Shown here: positions 29,292 through 38,655 of the stretch, piece by piece
Position numbering within the stretch: the stretch's first letter is position 1
Layout of the letters: each line of letters opens with the position of its first letter
NCBI GenBank assembly: GCA_903886485.1
Contig: CAISMH010000014.1
Location: 124,001 to 188,000 of the forward strand
Length of the DNA: 64,000 bases
Direction: 5' to 3'
DNA from: an uncultured Burkholderiales bacterium
GTDB taxonomy: Bacteria > Pseudomonadota > Gammaproteobacteria > Burkholderiales > Burkholderiaceae_C
The notes under the pieces: generated by a model
What the model was told of the DNA's origin: nothing
What the model saw: only the letters and a program-made list of their open reading frames with translations
Databases searched by the model: none
Position numbers and translations under genes: made by a program

Positions 29292-30720
29292 GGTGCGCTC
29301 CTTGCGTGTTGCGTTGGAAGGCGGCCCTTGCCGCTTCGGTGCCTGCAATGCGGCCAAATGCGGTGCCAATCGACATGCCAACACCCGCAGTGTAGCCCTT
29401 GCCTAAGACGTTGCCAGACATCATTTCGCCCGCCACAAAGAGGTTGTCGCTGGGGATGTCGTTGAAGCGCACGGCGGCCGTCTCATCTGTCTTGAGCCCG
29501 AGGTAGGTAAAGGTGATGCCAGGGCGCAAGGCGTAGCCGTAAAACGGTCCTGTGTCGATGGTGCGTGCCCAATGGGTTTTGGCAGGACTGATGCCTTCGG
29601 TGTGGCAGTCGTCCAAGCGCGTGTGGTCGAAGGTGCCAATACGACATGCATGGTTGTAATCGTTGAGGGTTTGCATGAACGCATCCACGGGTAGTTCGAG
29701 TTTTTGGGCCAGTTCAGGTAGTGAGTCGGCTCGTACGCCCGGAAATACCGGTGGCATGAAACGCCCAATGGCTTTGGCGTCAATGATGGAATAACCCGTT
29801 TGCTCGGGTTGTTGGGCCACCAAGCGGCCCCAGATGGCATAGCGTTTGGGCCAAAAATCTTCGCCTTCGTCATAAAAGCGCTGGCCATTGCGGTTGACCA
29901 CAACGCCCAGTGAGACGCAGTCAATGCGCGTGCAGATGCCGCCGTCATACAAAGGGGCGCGTGCATCAATGGCCACCATGTGGGCTTGTGTGGGGTCGCC
30001 AATGCGGTCCGCACCATGCGCCAGCATGTGCTTGAGCAACACACCTTGGTTGTATTGCGTGCCACGGATGAGGAAGTTGTCAGCCGGCCATTCACCACGG
30101 TCGTTTTGACCCCAAGCTTCACGCAGCCATTCTCGGTTGGACTCAAACCCACCGGCGGCCAGCACACAGGTTTTGGCGGTGATGCGCTCGTCGCCGACAT
30201 AAGCGGCTACAAAGCGTCCGTTCTCGATGTCGAGTTTGTCAACCGGCGCGTTGTAGCGCACCTGAACACCAAGTTTCTCGGCGCTGCGGTAGTAAGCATT
30301 GACCAGCGCTTTGCCGCCCCCCATGAAAAATGCGTTGGTGCGGGCCACATGCAAAGCCCCAGACAGCGGCGGCTGAAAATGAACACCATGCTTGCGCATC
30401 CAATCGCGGCAGGTGGACGAAGCGCGGATCACCAGACGAGCCAATTTTTCATCGGTGATGCCGCCCGTGACCTTGAGCAAGTCTTGCCAATACTCTTCTT
30501 CTGGATAAGCCTCGACAAGCACGTCTTGCGGTGCATCGTGCATGCAGCGCAGGTTGCGTGTATGGCCTGAGTTGCCGCCGCGCCATTCCCGAGGTGCGGC
30601 TTCGAGCATCAATACGGAGGCTCCCGCTTCAGCGGCCATCAAGGCAGCGCACAAGGCCGCATTACCGCCACCGATGATCAGAACATCGAGGTCTTGTGTT
30701 GCACTTTTTTGAATAGTCAT
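29278..30720 (-). CDS. tcuA: FAD-dependent tricarballylate dehydrogenase
   Basis: A 480-aa flavoprotein of the fumarate reductase/succinate dehydrogenase flavoprotein family. N-terminal FAD site [21 protein letters not shown] (residues 14-34), [12 protein letters not shown], and the C-terminal [33 protein letters not shown] block. In Salmonella TcuA oxidises tricarballylate to cis-aconitate; here the substrate is inferred from the pairing with TcuB and could be a related acid. The gene follows the LysR gene at 53 bases and overlaps tcuB by 14 bases. Confidence 0.9.
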   Translation of the reverse strand: MTIQKSATQDLDVLIIGGGNAALCAALMAAEAGASVLMLEAAPREWRGGNSGHTRNLRCMHDAPQDVLVEAYPEEEYWQDLLKVTGGITDEKLARLVIRASSTCRDWMRKHGVHFQPPLSGALHVARTNAFFMGGGKALVNAYYRSAEKLGVQVRYNAPVDKLDIENGRFVAAYVGDERITAKTCVLAAGGFESNREWLREAWGQNDRGEWPADNFLIRGTQYNQGVLLKHMLAHGADRIGDPTQAHMVAIDARAPLYDGGICTRIDCVSLGVVVNRNGQRFYDEGEDFWPKRYAIWGRLVAQQPEQTGYSIIDAKAIGRFMPPVFPGVRADSLPELAQKLELPVDAFMQTLNDYNHACRIGTFDHTRLDDCHTEGISPAKTHWARTIDTGPFYGYALRPGITFTYLGLKTDETAAVRFNDIPSDNLFVAGEMMSGNVLGKGYTAGVGMSIGTAFGRIAGTEAARAAFQRNTQGAHHANA

Positions 30721-30773
30721 CCCACGAGTGTCGAGGCAAACGGTTATGTTGAGAAGTGCAATTTAGGGTTTGA

Positions 30774-31703
30774 TTATTTCGTTTTCCGCACGAGTCTGGC
30801 TTTCGACTCCTTGGGCTTGAGATGAGCCTTTTGAATCAACTCAAAAAAGGCTTGGGCCGCCGGCGAAAGACTGGTGTTTTTGTGCCGCAGCAAAGCAACC
30901 TTGCGTTTGACGACAGGGCCAGTCAAGGTGATTTTGCGCACATGCATTCGATCGCCATCCAGCAAGGTAGAGGAGGGCAGAATGGCGCAGCCCACGCCTG
31001 CGGCCACTAAATTGATCGCCGTTGCGTGATGCTGCACTTCGTAGTTGCCGTTGAGGCGAATGCCATGCTTGGCCAATTGGTAGTCCATGAACACGCGAGT
31101 CGCCATGAAGTTGCTGACCACAATCAGATCCGCTTCGCGCATGTCGGCCCACGTGACCGTGTCTTTGCCTTGCAGTGGGTGGGTATCTCGGCAGATGAAT
31201 ACCAAGGGGTCGTCAAACAAAGGCGTCTCAATCAGGTCTGGATGAGTTTCACCGTTGATGGCAATGCCGATTTCAGCCTGATGGTTGAGCACGGCTTCGC
31301 GGACCTCGTAAGAAGCGGCGTCCAACAAACGAATGCGGTTGCCGGGGCAGGTGTCGGCATATTGCCGGATGAGTTGAGGCAGCATGTGTGCGGCCATGCT
31401 GGGCACGCAGGCTAAGGTGAAGTTGCCCTTGGCATGCAGCGACATGTCTTTGAGCCGTCCCACAGCAGAGGTCATTTCATTGACGATGGCACGTGCTTGG
31501 GGCAGGAAGTCTCGTCCAACTGCGGTCATCTCAACGCGGCGCGTGGTGCGGTCGAGCAGCTTTAAACCCAAATAGGTTTCTAGTTTTTGCACTCGGCGTG
31601 TCAGTGCGGTTGGCGTGATGTGTAGCTGGTCTGCGGCTTTGTTAAAGCCCCCCAACTCTGCTGTCACAACAAATGCTTGGATGCCATCAAAATCTATTTT
31701 CAC
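30774..31703 (-). CDS. LysR-family transcriptional regulator of the tcu-like cluster
   Basis: A LysR regulator of about 309 aa. The N-terminal helix-turn-helix (FVVTAELGGFNKAADQLHITPTALTRRVQKLE, residues about 9-40) is followed by a periplasmic-binding-like effector domain. I chose GTG 31703 because it gives the usual LysR first residues (MKIDFDGIQAF); no ribosome site is visible, and TTG 31721 is an alternative. It lies upstream of tcuA on the same strand, unlike the usual divergent LysR layout, so it may be first gene of the operon or have a separate transcript. It is likely the counterpart of TcuR. Confidence 0.85.
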   Translation of the reverse strand: MKIDFDGIQAFVVTAELGGFNKAADQLHITPTALTRRVQKLETYLGLKLLDRTTRRVEMTAVGRDFLPQARAIVNEMTSAVGRLKDMSLHAKGNFTLACVPSMAAHMLPQLIRQYADTCPGNRIRLLDAASYEVREAVLNHQAEIGIAINGETHPDLIETPLFDDPLVFICRDTHPLQGKDTVTWADMREADLIVVSNFMATRVFMDYQLAKHGIRLNGNYEVQHHATAINLVAAGVGCAILPSSTLLDGDRMHVRKITLTGPVVKRKVALLRHKNTSLSPAAQAFFELIQKAHLKPKESKARLVRKTK

Positions 31704-31775
31704 GACGTCATTGTCAATCAACACGACCACCAGATTTTCATCACCATGCAAATCAAAAAGTCGTGATTTGCGGGT

Positions 31776-31781
31776 TACAAT
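31776..31781 (+). promoter_or_regulatory. -10 element of tRNA-Pro
   Basis: TACAAT ends 8 bases before the tRNA-Pro 5' end. The block TTACAATGAC (31775-31784) is identical to the one before tRNA-Ser. No clear -35 is seen 16-18 bases upstream. Confidence 0.6.
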
Positions 31782-31789
31782 GACGGCAT

Positions 31790-31866
<77 letters not shown>

Positions 31867-31873
31867 CAAAAGC

Positions 31874-31904
31874 AAAAAAGGCCTCGTACTGCGAGGCCTT
31901 TTTT
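31874..31904 (+). terminator. intrinsic terminator between tRNA-Pro and tRNA-Arg
   Basis: A 13-bp perfect stem, 31874-31886 (AAAAAAGGCCTCG) and 31892-31904 (CGAGGCCTTTTTT), over a 5-base loop. It begins 8 bases after tRNA-Pro and ends 5 bases before tRNA-Arg. Confidence 0.92.
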
Positions 31905-31909
31905 CATTT

Positions 31910-31986
31910 CTGTCCGTAGCTCAGTTGGATAGAGCAACAACCTTCTAAGTTGTGGGTCACAGGTTCGATTCCTGTCGGACAGGCCA
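31910..31986 (+). tRNA. tRNA-Arg (anticodon TCT)
   Basis: A 77-nt cloverleaf with acceptor CTGTCCG/CGGACAG, anticodon stem ACAAC/GTTGT around CTTCTAA (TCT, reading AGA and AGG), T-arm ACAGG-TTCGATT-CCTGT, discriminator G and encoded CCA. It has no room for its own promoter after the terminator just upstream. Confidence 0.95.
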
Positions 31987-31995
31987 TCTCTTTGA

Positions 31996-32994
31996 TCAGT
32001 TGAATAACCAATCTGGGTTCAACGCGACATAGCAGTTCTTTTCTCCGAGTAAATGTCCGTCTGGACTCACACAAAAGTTGGCACGGCGGAACTTCTTGTC
32101 GTCCGTCAACACATACGAGCGATAGATCTCTTTGCTTTTGATGCCCGTTTTGTCCTTGGGGTACAACATCATGAGACGCGTTGAACCGCATTCTCCGGTG
32201 CGAAGGCATTGCAGCGCACTTTTGTCATCGATATAAAACTCCACAAAAACTGCGCCAGGAAATTTTGTATTCGGTTTGGCAACCTTGATCATGCAGGGTA
32301 GCTCTTGAGCTCTTGGAAGACCCATGCGGTCAGCAAATGTGTTCATTTCTGCCAAGATGGTGTCGCGGTATTTGGTACTGATGGTCTTACGACACAAAAA
32401 ATAATCGGCATACACATTGGACTGAACCACAGGGGTGAGTGGCCGATTGGCGCCGTCTAATTTGATCACCGCGCTGTCGTACACCTTACTCACGGTGGGC
32501 TCTACTTTTTTTGCTTCTTTGCCGTGACCGCCACCATGACCTCCGCCGTGGCCATCGTCACCTTTTTTTGCATCTTTTTTTGGGTCGCCGTGACCGTCAT
32601 CTTTCTTTTTTTCTTCTTTTTTAGGCTCGCCGTGGGCGTCATGGCCATCGTCCTTTTTCTTTTCTTCCTTTTTATGTTCGCCGTGCCCATCGTCCTTTTT
32701 CGCGTGAGGATCAGACGCCTTGCCGTGTTCATCCTTGGGTTCAGGCTTGTGCGCTTCTTTTGCCTCTCCTTTGGGAAGCTCTTTGGGTTCTTCAAATTTG
32801 GGTTTGGCTACGTGTTTGTAGACATAACCGCTGCGACCCACTTCACCTTCTTCGTCAACGTAGTCGAACTTAGGTTTGGGTGGTTCCTCTTTAACTGCTG
32901 ATTTTTTAGGCGGATCGTTCGCCAGCACAGGCAAGCTCAGGCCGCTCGTCATGAGCAGGAGGGCCGCAAGAAGTGTGGGAAATGAAAAACGCAT
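31996..32994 (-). CDS. secreted six-cysteine protein with His/Lys/Asp-rich repeats, function unknown
   Basis: I do not recognise this 332-aa protein. It has a signal peptide (about residues 1-25) and a charged middle at residues 71-165 rich in Lys, Glu, Asp, His and Gly, with four DDGH units (101, 115, 132, 146) ending in GHGGGHGGGHG. That segment could bind metal ions. The C-terminal domain has cysteines at 201, 234, 263, 269, 308 and 321. The same six cysteines, with nearly the same spacing, occur in the next gene upstream, so the two are tandem paralogs. I chose ATG 32994 because the signal peptide begins there; a TTG at 33018 is possible. It ends 10 bases from tRNA-Arg. Confidence 0.75.
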   Translation of the reverse strand: MRFSFPTLLAALLLMTSGLSLPVLANDPPKKSAVKEEPPKPKFDYVDEEGEVGRSGYVYKHVAKPKFEEPKELPKGEAKEAHKPEPKDEHGKASDPHAKKDDGHGEHKKEEKKKDDGHDAHGEPKKEEKKKDDGHGDPKKDAKKGDDGHGGGHGGGHGKEAKKVEPTVSKVYDSAVIKLDGANRPLTPVVQSNVYADYFLCRKTISTKYRDTILAEMNTFADRMGLPRAQELPCMIKVAKPNTKFPGAVFVEFYIDDKSALQCLRTGECGSTRLMMLYPKDKTGIKSKEIYRSYVLTDDKKFRRANFCVSPDGHLLGEKNCYVALNPDWLFN

Positions 32995-33050
32995 ATCCCT
33001 AGAAGATCGGCTTTTCAACGGAGGGCTTTAGCGCCTTTGGCAAAAAAGCC

Positions 33051-33611
33051 TCAGGGAACGGTGTAGCAAGTGGTGTCTGGGAACAATTTGCCCTTATCAG
33101 TCACGCACTGTTGCGAGATCAGCTTGCGGGACATATCGGACAAAAAGTAAGAGCGATAAAGCACTTTATCTTTTGGAATCAGACTGATGCTGCGAAACAC
33201 AGGACATTGTTCGTTGCGAACACAGGCGGTGAGTCGCTGTTGATTCACATATAAGTGAATGTTGATCCGCCCAGGGGTCAAACTTTTGTCTGTCCCAATG
33301 CTCACCACGCATGCATCGCCTTTGACGAATGGCAAGTCAGCCAACTCCGCAAAATAGTTCATCTCGGCGACCACAAGTTCTCTGAACCAAGGTGCAACGA
33401 TGCCATCGCAATCAAAGTAATCTAGCTTGGTGGTATGAACCATGATTTCGGTGTAGGGGCGATTTTTCGGTCCCAGCAACAACATAGGTTCTGCCCCCGA
33501 TTGCGGTGGCCTGGCAAGTAATGCTCGTGAGGCTTTTGTTTTGTCTTGCGCGAACACACCCGTCCATACAGACAGGAGCAAGCAGGTCAACAGGAAAAAC
33601 TTCTTAAACAT
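33051..33611 (-). CDS. secreted six-cysteine protein, function unknown (paralog of the next gene)
   Basis: A 186-aa unrecognised protein with a signal peptide (residues 1-21, ...TGVFAQ). Cysteines lie at 68, 101, 130, 136, 169 and 182, giving spacings 33-29-6-33-13, against 33-29-6-39-13 in the downstream neighbour. Shared blocks are DYF-C, AEMN-F, PKDK and YRSY-L-D. It lacks the charged repeat segment. The two lie 56 bases apart on the minus strand and are probably cotranscribed. Three disulfides in a periplasmic or secreted domain are likely. It is divergent from the NHL lipoprotein gene. Confidence 0.75.
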   Translation of the reverse strand: MFKKFFLLTCLLLSVWTGVFAQDKTKASRALLARPPQSGAEPMLLLGPKNRPYTEIMVHTTKLDYFDCDGIVAPWFRELVVAEMNYFAELADLPFVKGDACVVSIGTDKSLTPGRINIHLYVNQQRLTACVRNEQCPVFRSISLIPKDKVLYRSYFLSDMSRKLISQQCVTDKGKLFPDTTCYTVP

Positions 33612-33716
33612 GACGTCTCAGCAATCGGTTGTAATGGAGGTAACTTTATCAGTTTGTACTGAGTCCTTGTTTTGAGCTATCAAGTAAAGTCCAGAGAAGC
33701 CGATTAAAACCTTAGG

Positions 33717-34775
33717 ATGAAAACTATCAAATTTTTTTTTGTAATTTTGCTGGCGGCTTTCGTGGGGGCATGTGGTGGAGGCGGCGGTGGAGTGGGTGTC
33801 CCAGGAGGGAATTCGGGAGGTGGTTCGAATGGGCCGATCTATACGGTGACGACCCTGAATTTGAACCCCCTATCTCTGACGACGCCTTCTGGCTTAACCT
33901 TCGACACAAACGGAAATTTGTACGTTGCTGACACCAGTGTTGATCTAATTAAAAAAATTCAAAACCTGAGCAGTACTACTCCCAGCGTTAGCTCATTTTT
34001 AGGCGGCGGGGGCACAGACTACAACACATGCAGTGGTTCTAAGTTGTATTCACCATATGGCGTTGCTGTCGATAGCACTGGTACGCTTTATGTGGCTGAA
34101 CAAAACAAAACAGATGTGCGTTACGCTGACTGCACAGTTGGTTTTGGCGTGTCTGCTGTTTATGGTACTGGGGCTGCGCTCTCAGGCCCCAGTGGCATTG
34201 CGTTGTCTGGAAACCTCTTGTATGTAGCAGACACGGGTAACAATGTCATTCGCTTGATCACCAACAACGGAGTGCACAGTGGCGTTTCCTCGACATTTGC
34301 TGGACTCGGTACGAATGGCTATGTGGATGGCGCCTCTAATATTGCAGTCTTTTCTTCTCCCACAGGAGTTGCTGTCTCAAGATCAGGGGACGTTTTTGTT
34401 ACTGATACCAATAATTGTGTGATTAGAAAAATTTCTGCGGGGCAAGTGTCTACGTTTGCGGGCGCTGGCCCGACCTCTTGTGCCAGCGCAGACGGCACTT
34501 CAACAGCTGCTCAATTCAATCATCCTTCGGGTATCGCCTTGGATGCCAGTGATAATTTGTATGTGGCCGATACAGTGAGTAACAAGATCCGTCGAATTAC
34601 GCCGCAAGGTGTGGTGACGACAGTTGCTGGTTCTGGTGTAAGTGGCTCAGCCGATGGCACAGGTTCTAGTGCCACATTTAATACACCAACCGGTATCGCT
34701 ATTGATGCAAATGGCAATGTCTTCGTAGCCGAACATGCCAGCGGCAAGATTAGAAAAATTACCGTTACGCCATAA
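33717..34775 (+). CDS. NHL-repeat beta-propeller lipoprotein
   Basis: A 352-aa predicted lipoprotein with lipobox FVGAC at residues 15-19, then a Gly/Ser/Asn-rich spacer to about residue 42. The rest consists of NHL-type repeats such as PSGLTFDTNGNLYVADT, PYGVAVDSTGTLYVAEQ, PTGVAVSRSGDVFVTDT, PSGIALDASDNLYVADT and PTGIAIDANGNVFVAEH. Five or six blades can be seen, forming a beta-propeller for binding. The ligand or partner is unknown. AGG sits very close to the ATG, so initiation looks weak. It is divergent from the six-cysteine pair across 105 bases. Confidence 0.85.
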   Translation: MKTIKFFFVILLAAFVGACGGGGGGVGVPGGNSGGGSNGPIYTVTTLNLNPLSLTTPSGLTFDTNGNLYVADTSVDLIKKIQNLSSTTPSVSSFLGGGGTDYNTCSGSKLYSPYGVAVDSTGTLYVAEQNKTDVRYADCTVGFGVSAVYGTGAALSGPSGIALSGNLLYVADTGNNVIRLITNNGVHSGVSSTFAGLGTNGYVDGASNIAVFSSPTGVAVSRSGDVFVTDTNNCVIRKISAGQVSTFAGAGPTSCASADGTSTAAQFNHPSGIALDASDNLYVADTVSNKIRRITPQGVVTTVAGSGVSGSADGTGSSATFNTPTGIAIDANGNVFVAEHASGKIRKITVTP

Positions 34776-34782
34776 CAAATTC

Positions 34783-35487
34783 TCAGCGTTTCTCAAATTG
34801 CGCAGCACCAAACAAAACGGATTTAGCTTTGTCATCCATTAGTGGCTTGCGCAAATCAGCCAACACCTGCACCCCGCGCTGCACCGCAGGCCGTGCGGCG
34901 ATCTTGTCAAACCAAGCTTTAAGGTGTGGGTAGTCTGCCCAGTCAATGCCTTGATTTTCCCAGCTGCGCAGCCACGGGAAAATGGCGATGTCTGCAATGC
35001 TGTAACTGTTGCCTGCGATGAACTTGTGTTTCTCAAGCTGTTTGTCCATCACGCCATACAGGCGTTTGGCTTCGTTGGTGTAACGGTTGTAGGCGTAGTC
35101 AATTTTCTCTGGCGCATAGATTCGAAAGTGGTGTGCTTGACCCAGCATCGGTCCTACACCGCCCATTTGAAACATCAGCCATTGCAGTACTTCGAACTTC
35201 GCGCGGTCACTCTTAGGCAAGAACTTACCGGTCTTGGCTGCGAGGTAGAGCAAGATGGCGCCTGATTCAAACAGGCTGATCGGTTTGCCATCGGGCCCAT
35301 GCGGGTCGACCAAGGCTGGGATTTTGTTGTTGGGACTGATCTTCAAAAACTCTGGCTTGAACTGGTCACCCTGACCAATGTTGACGGGGTGTGCCAGCCA
35401 ATCACGGCCTAAGCGCAAGCCGCACTCTTCAAGCATGATGTGCACTTTGTGTCCGTTGGGCGTGGCCCATGAGTAAACGTCGATCAT
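34783..35487 (-). CDS. glutathione S-transferase family protein, YfcG/YghU type
   Basis: A 234-aa GST with a thioredoxin-like N-terminal domain (MIDVYSWATPNGHKVHIMLEECGL; P65-less region PNNKIPALVDP; ES in LFESGAILLYLA) and an all-alpha C-terminal domain ending GVQVLADLRKPL. The Thr/Asn residues of ATPNG match the Nu-class disulfide-bond reductases YfcG and YghU, which reduce small disulfides with glutathione. It is the last gene of the acyl-CoA series, 9 bases after the acyl-CoA dehydrogenase. It is convergent with the NHL lipoprotein gene, 7 bases apart. Confidence 0.9.
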   Translation of the reverse strand: MIDVYSWATPNGHKVHIMLEECGLRLGRDWLAHPVNIGQGDQFKPEFLKISPNNKIPALVDPHGPDGKPISLFESGAILLYLAAKTGKFLPKSDRAKFEVLQWLMFQMGGVGPMLGQAHHFRIYAPEKIDYAYNRYTNEAKRLYGVMDKQLEKHKFIAGNSYSIADIAIFPWLRSWENQGIDWADYPHLKAWFDKIAARPAVQRGVQVLADLRKPLMDDKAKSVLFGAAQFEKR

Positions 35488-35496
35488 GTGTATTCC

Positions 35497-36759
<1,263 letters not shown>

Positions 36760-36786
36760 GGTGGTTTTCCTTGTCTCTTTTTTCTA

Positions 36787-37842
36787 TCAGGCTTGTTGTG
36801 CAAATTTCCATGCCAGCTCGGCCATGGGGCGCGCACCTGCGCCGTTGGCTTTGGCTTGGTCGCTAGAGGCTGTTCCCGCTTCCACGCGCTTGGCAATGCC
36901 TTGCAAGATGGCTGCAATTCGGAACATGTTGTAGGCGAGGTAAAAATTCCAGTCCGCCTTCAGGTCGGCGGGTGAGGCCAAGCCTGTGCGTTCGCAATAG
37001 CGATGGATGTAGTCATCCTCGCTGGGGATGCCTAGCGCGGCAATGTCCACGCCACCAATGCCTCTGAACGTGCCCGGCGGGATGTGCCAGCCCATGCACA
37101 AGTAGCTGAAGTCGGCCAGTGGGTGACCGAGGGTGGAGAGCTCCCAATCCAACACCGCCAGCACACGAGGTTCGGTGGGGTGAAACATCAAGTTATCGAG
37201 ACGGTAGTCACCGTGGACGATGCTCACCTTGCTGGCGTCTTGTGCGCTGGTAGGCATGTTGGCGGGCAGCCATGCCATGAGCTTGTCCATTTCAGGGATG
37301 GGCTGCGTGACGGAGGCGAGGTATTGCTTGGTCCAGCGCCCAATTTGACGTTCAAAGTAATTGCCGGGTCGGCCATAGCTTTCGAGCCCGTGCGCCGCGA
37401 AATTGACGGTATGCAGGGCAGCCATCACACGGTTCATCTCGTCATAGATGGCGCTGCGTTCGTCGTTGCCCATGCCGGGCAGGGTTTGGTCCCACAGCAC
37501 ACGCCCGGGCACAAACGCCATGACATAAAAGGCGCGGCCAATGATCGTTTCGTCTTCACACAGCACGTGCATTTCGGGGACTGGCACTTCTGTGCCGTAC
37601 AGACCCTGCATGACTTTGAATTCACGTTCAATCGCGTGGGCCGATGGCAACAGCTTGGCCACGGGGCCAGGCTTGGTACGCATCACATAGCGTTTGTTTG
37701 GCGTGATGAGTTGGTAGGTGGGGTTGGATTGCCCACCTTTGAACATCTCGAGCGAGACAGGGCCTTCAAAGCCGGGCAGGTGAGCTTTGAGCCAAGCTGC
37801 GAGCGCCATCGTGTTGATGTTGTGCGTCTCGCCCCCGCTCAT
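36787..37842 (-). CDS. aminoglycoside phosphotransferase-family kinase, ACAD10/11 N-terminal-like
   Basis: A 351-aa kinase-fold protein. Seen: FKGGQSNPTYQLITPNKRYVMRTKP (nucleotide loop), the catalytic IVHGDYRLDNLMFHP (HGD-x4-N) and AVLDWELSTLGHPLADFSYL (metal-binding Asp). Members of this COG3173 group act on hydroxyacyl-CoAs, not on antibiotics, and correspond to the kinase part of ACAD10/11 and to LvaA. It is placed between a Crp-type regulator (13 bases upstream) and its presumed dehydrogenase partner. I find no reason to call it an antibiotic resistance gene. Confidence 0.88.
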   Translation of the reverse strand: MSGGETHNINTMALAAWLKAHLPGFEGPVSLEMFKGGQSNPTYQLITPNKRYVMRTKPGPVAKLLPSAHAIEREFKVMQGLYGTEVPVPEMHVLCEDETIIGRAFYVMAFVPGRVLWDQTLPGMGNDERSAIYDEMNRVMAALHTVNFAAHGLESYGRPGNYFERQIGRWTKQYLASVTQPIPEMDKLMAWLPANMPTSAQDASKVSIVHGDYRLDNLMFHPTEPRVLAVLDWELSTLGHPLADFSYLCMGWHIPPGTFRGIGGVDIAALGIPSEDDYIHRYCERTGLASPADLKADWNFYLAYNMFRIAAILQGIAKRVEAGTASSDQAKANGAGARPMAELAWKFAQQA

Positions 37843-37855
37843 GAACGCACCTCTG

Positions 37856-38575
37856 TCAGCGATCGGCTTCGCTGATTTGTAGCAATCCGTCGCGGTTGCG
37901 AATCACCAAGCCACCCGGTTCGATGCGAATCGCTTCTTCCCGTTCCATGGCTTTGAGTTCTTGGTTCACGCGTTGGCGTGATGCACCCAGCAGCTGCGCC
38001 AACTCTTCTTGGGCCAAATGCAGACCGATGCGAATCTCTTGCGCATTGGTGAGACTCTGCACGCCGTAGCTGCGTGCCAAGTGCAGCAGTTGCTTGGCCA
38101 AACGTGAGCGTAAGGGCAGGGTGTTGAGGTCTTCCACCAAACCGAAAAGCTGACGAATGCGACGTGCTTGCAAGCGCAGCATGGCTTCGTAGAACTCCAC
38201 ATGCAGGCTGAGAATTTTTTGAAAGTCCGCTTTCGCGACGCACAAAATGGTGGTGTCGCCGTGGGCGTAGACATCGTGCGTGCGACGATCGCCATCCAGA
38301 ATCGCCACGTCGCCAAACCAAATCCCAGGCTCTACATAGGTGAAGGTGATCTGCTTGCCCGACAGCGACGTGGAGCTGACGCGCACCGCGCCCTTGGCGC
38401 AGGCCATCCACTCTTCGGCTGGGTCGCCGCGTGCGGCGATCAAGTCGCTGTCTTTGCATCGTTTGACGTAAGCGCATCGAAGAATGTCATGCCTGAGTGA
38501 GGGGGAAAGAGATGAGAACCAACGTCCTGAGTTGATGGCCTCGCGTTCTTCGATGTTAAGAATAGGATCGTCCAT
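37856..38575 (-). CDS. Crp/Fnr-family transcriptional regulator
   Basis: A 239-aa regulator with an N-terminal cyclic-nucleotide-binding-like domain (about residues 25-140, including FVTYVEPGIWFGDVAI-like and DRRTHDVYAHGDTTILCV blocks). The C-terminal helix-turn-helix follows (GLHLAQEELAQLLGASRQRVNQELKAME, about 185-212). No cysteine cluster for an Fnr-type iron-sulfur site is seen at the N-terminus. It is the first gene of the kinase-dehydrogenase-GST series on the minus strand and likely controls it. Confidence 0.88.
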   Translation of the reverse strand: MDDPILNIEEREAINSGRWFSSLSPSLRHDILRCAYVKRCKDSDLIAARGDPAEEWMACAKGAVRVSSTSLSGKQITFTYVEPGIWFGDVAILDGDRRTHDVYAHGDTTILCVAKADFQKILSLHVEFYEAMLRLQARRIRQLFGLVEDLNTLPLRSRLAKQLLHLARSYGVQSLTNAQEIRIGLHLAQEELAQLLGASRQRVNQELKAMEREEAIRIEPGGLVIRNRDGLLQISEADR

Positions 38576-38655
38576 AGCCTGTCTTTTGTGTGACCTGAAA
38601 GTAAGAGTTTGTCACTCAGGAGACCCGTTGGATCAGCGGGGTTTGAGTGAGGCGA

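Noticed and set aside
32524-32901. 125-codon plus-strand frame that looks like a multi-helix membrane protein
   Set aside because: It is the complement of the Lys/Glu/Asp repeat segment of the six-cysteine gene; AAG and GAA codons read backwards give Phe and Leu.
36787-37842. Aminoglycoside resistance gene
   Set aside because: The APH-fold protein belongs with the acyl-CoA dehydrogenase beside it and matches the hydroxyacyl-CoA kinase type, not resistance enzymes.
38590-38630. GTGAC...GTCAC inverted half-sites upstream of the Crp-type regulator
   Set aside because: The 16-base spacing does not fit TGTGA-N6-TCACA, so I do not call it a Crp site.
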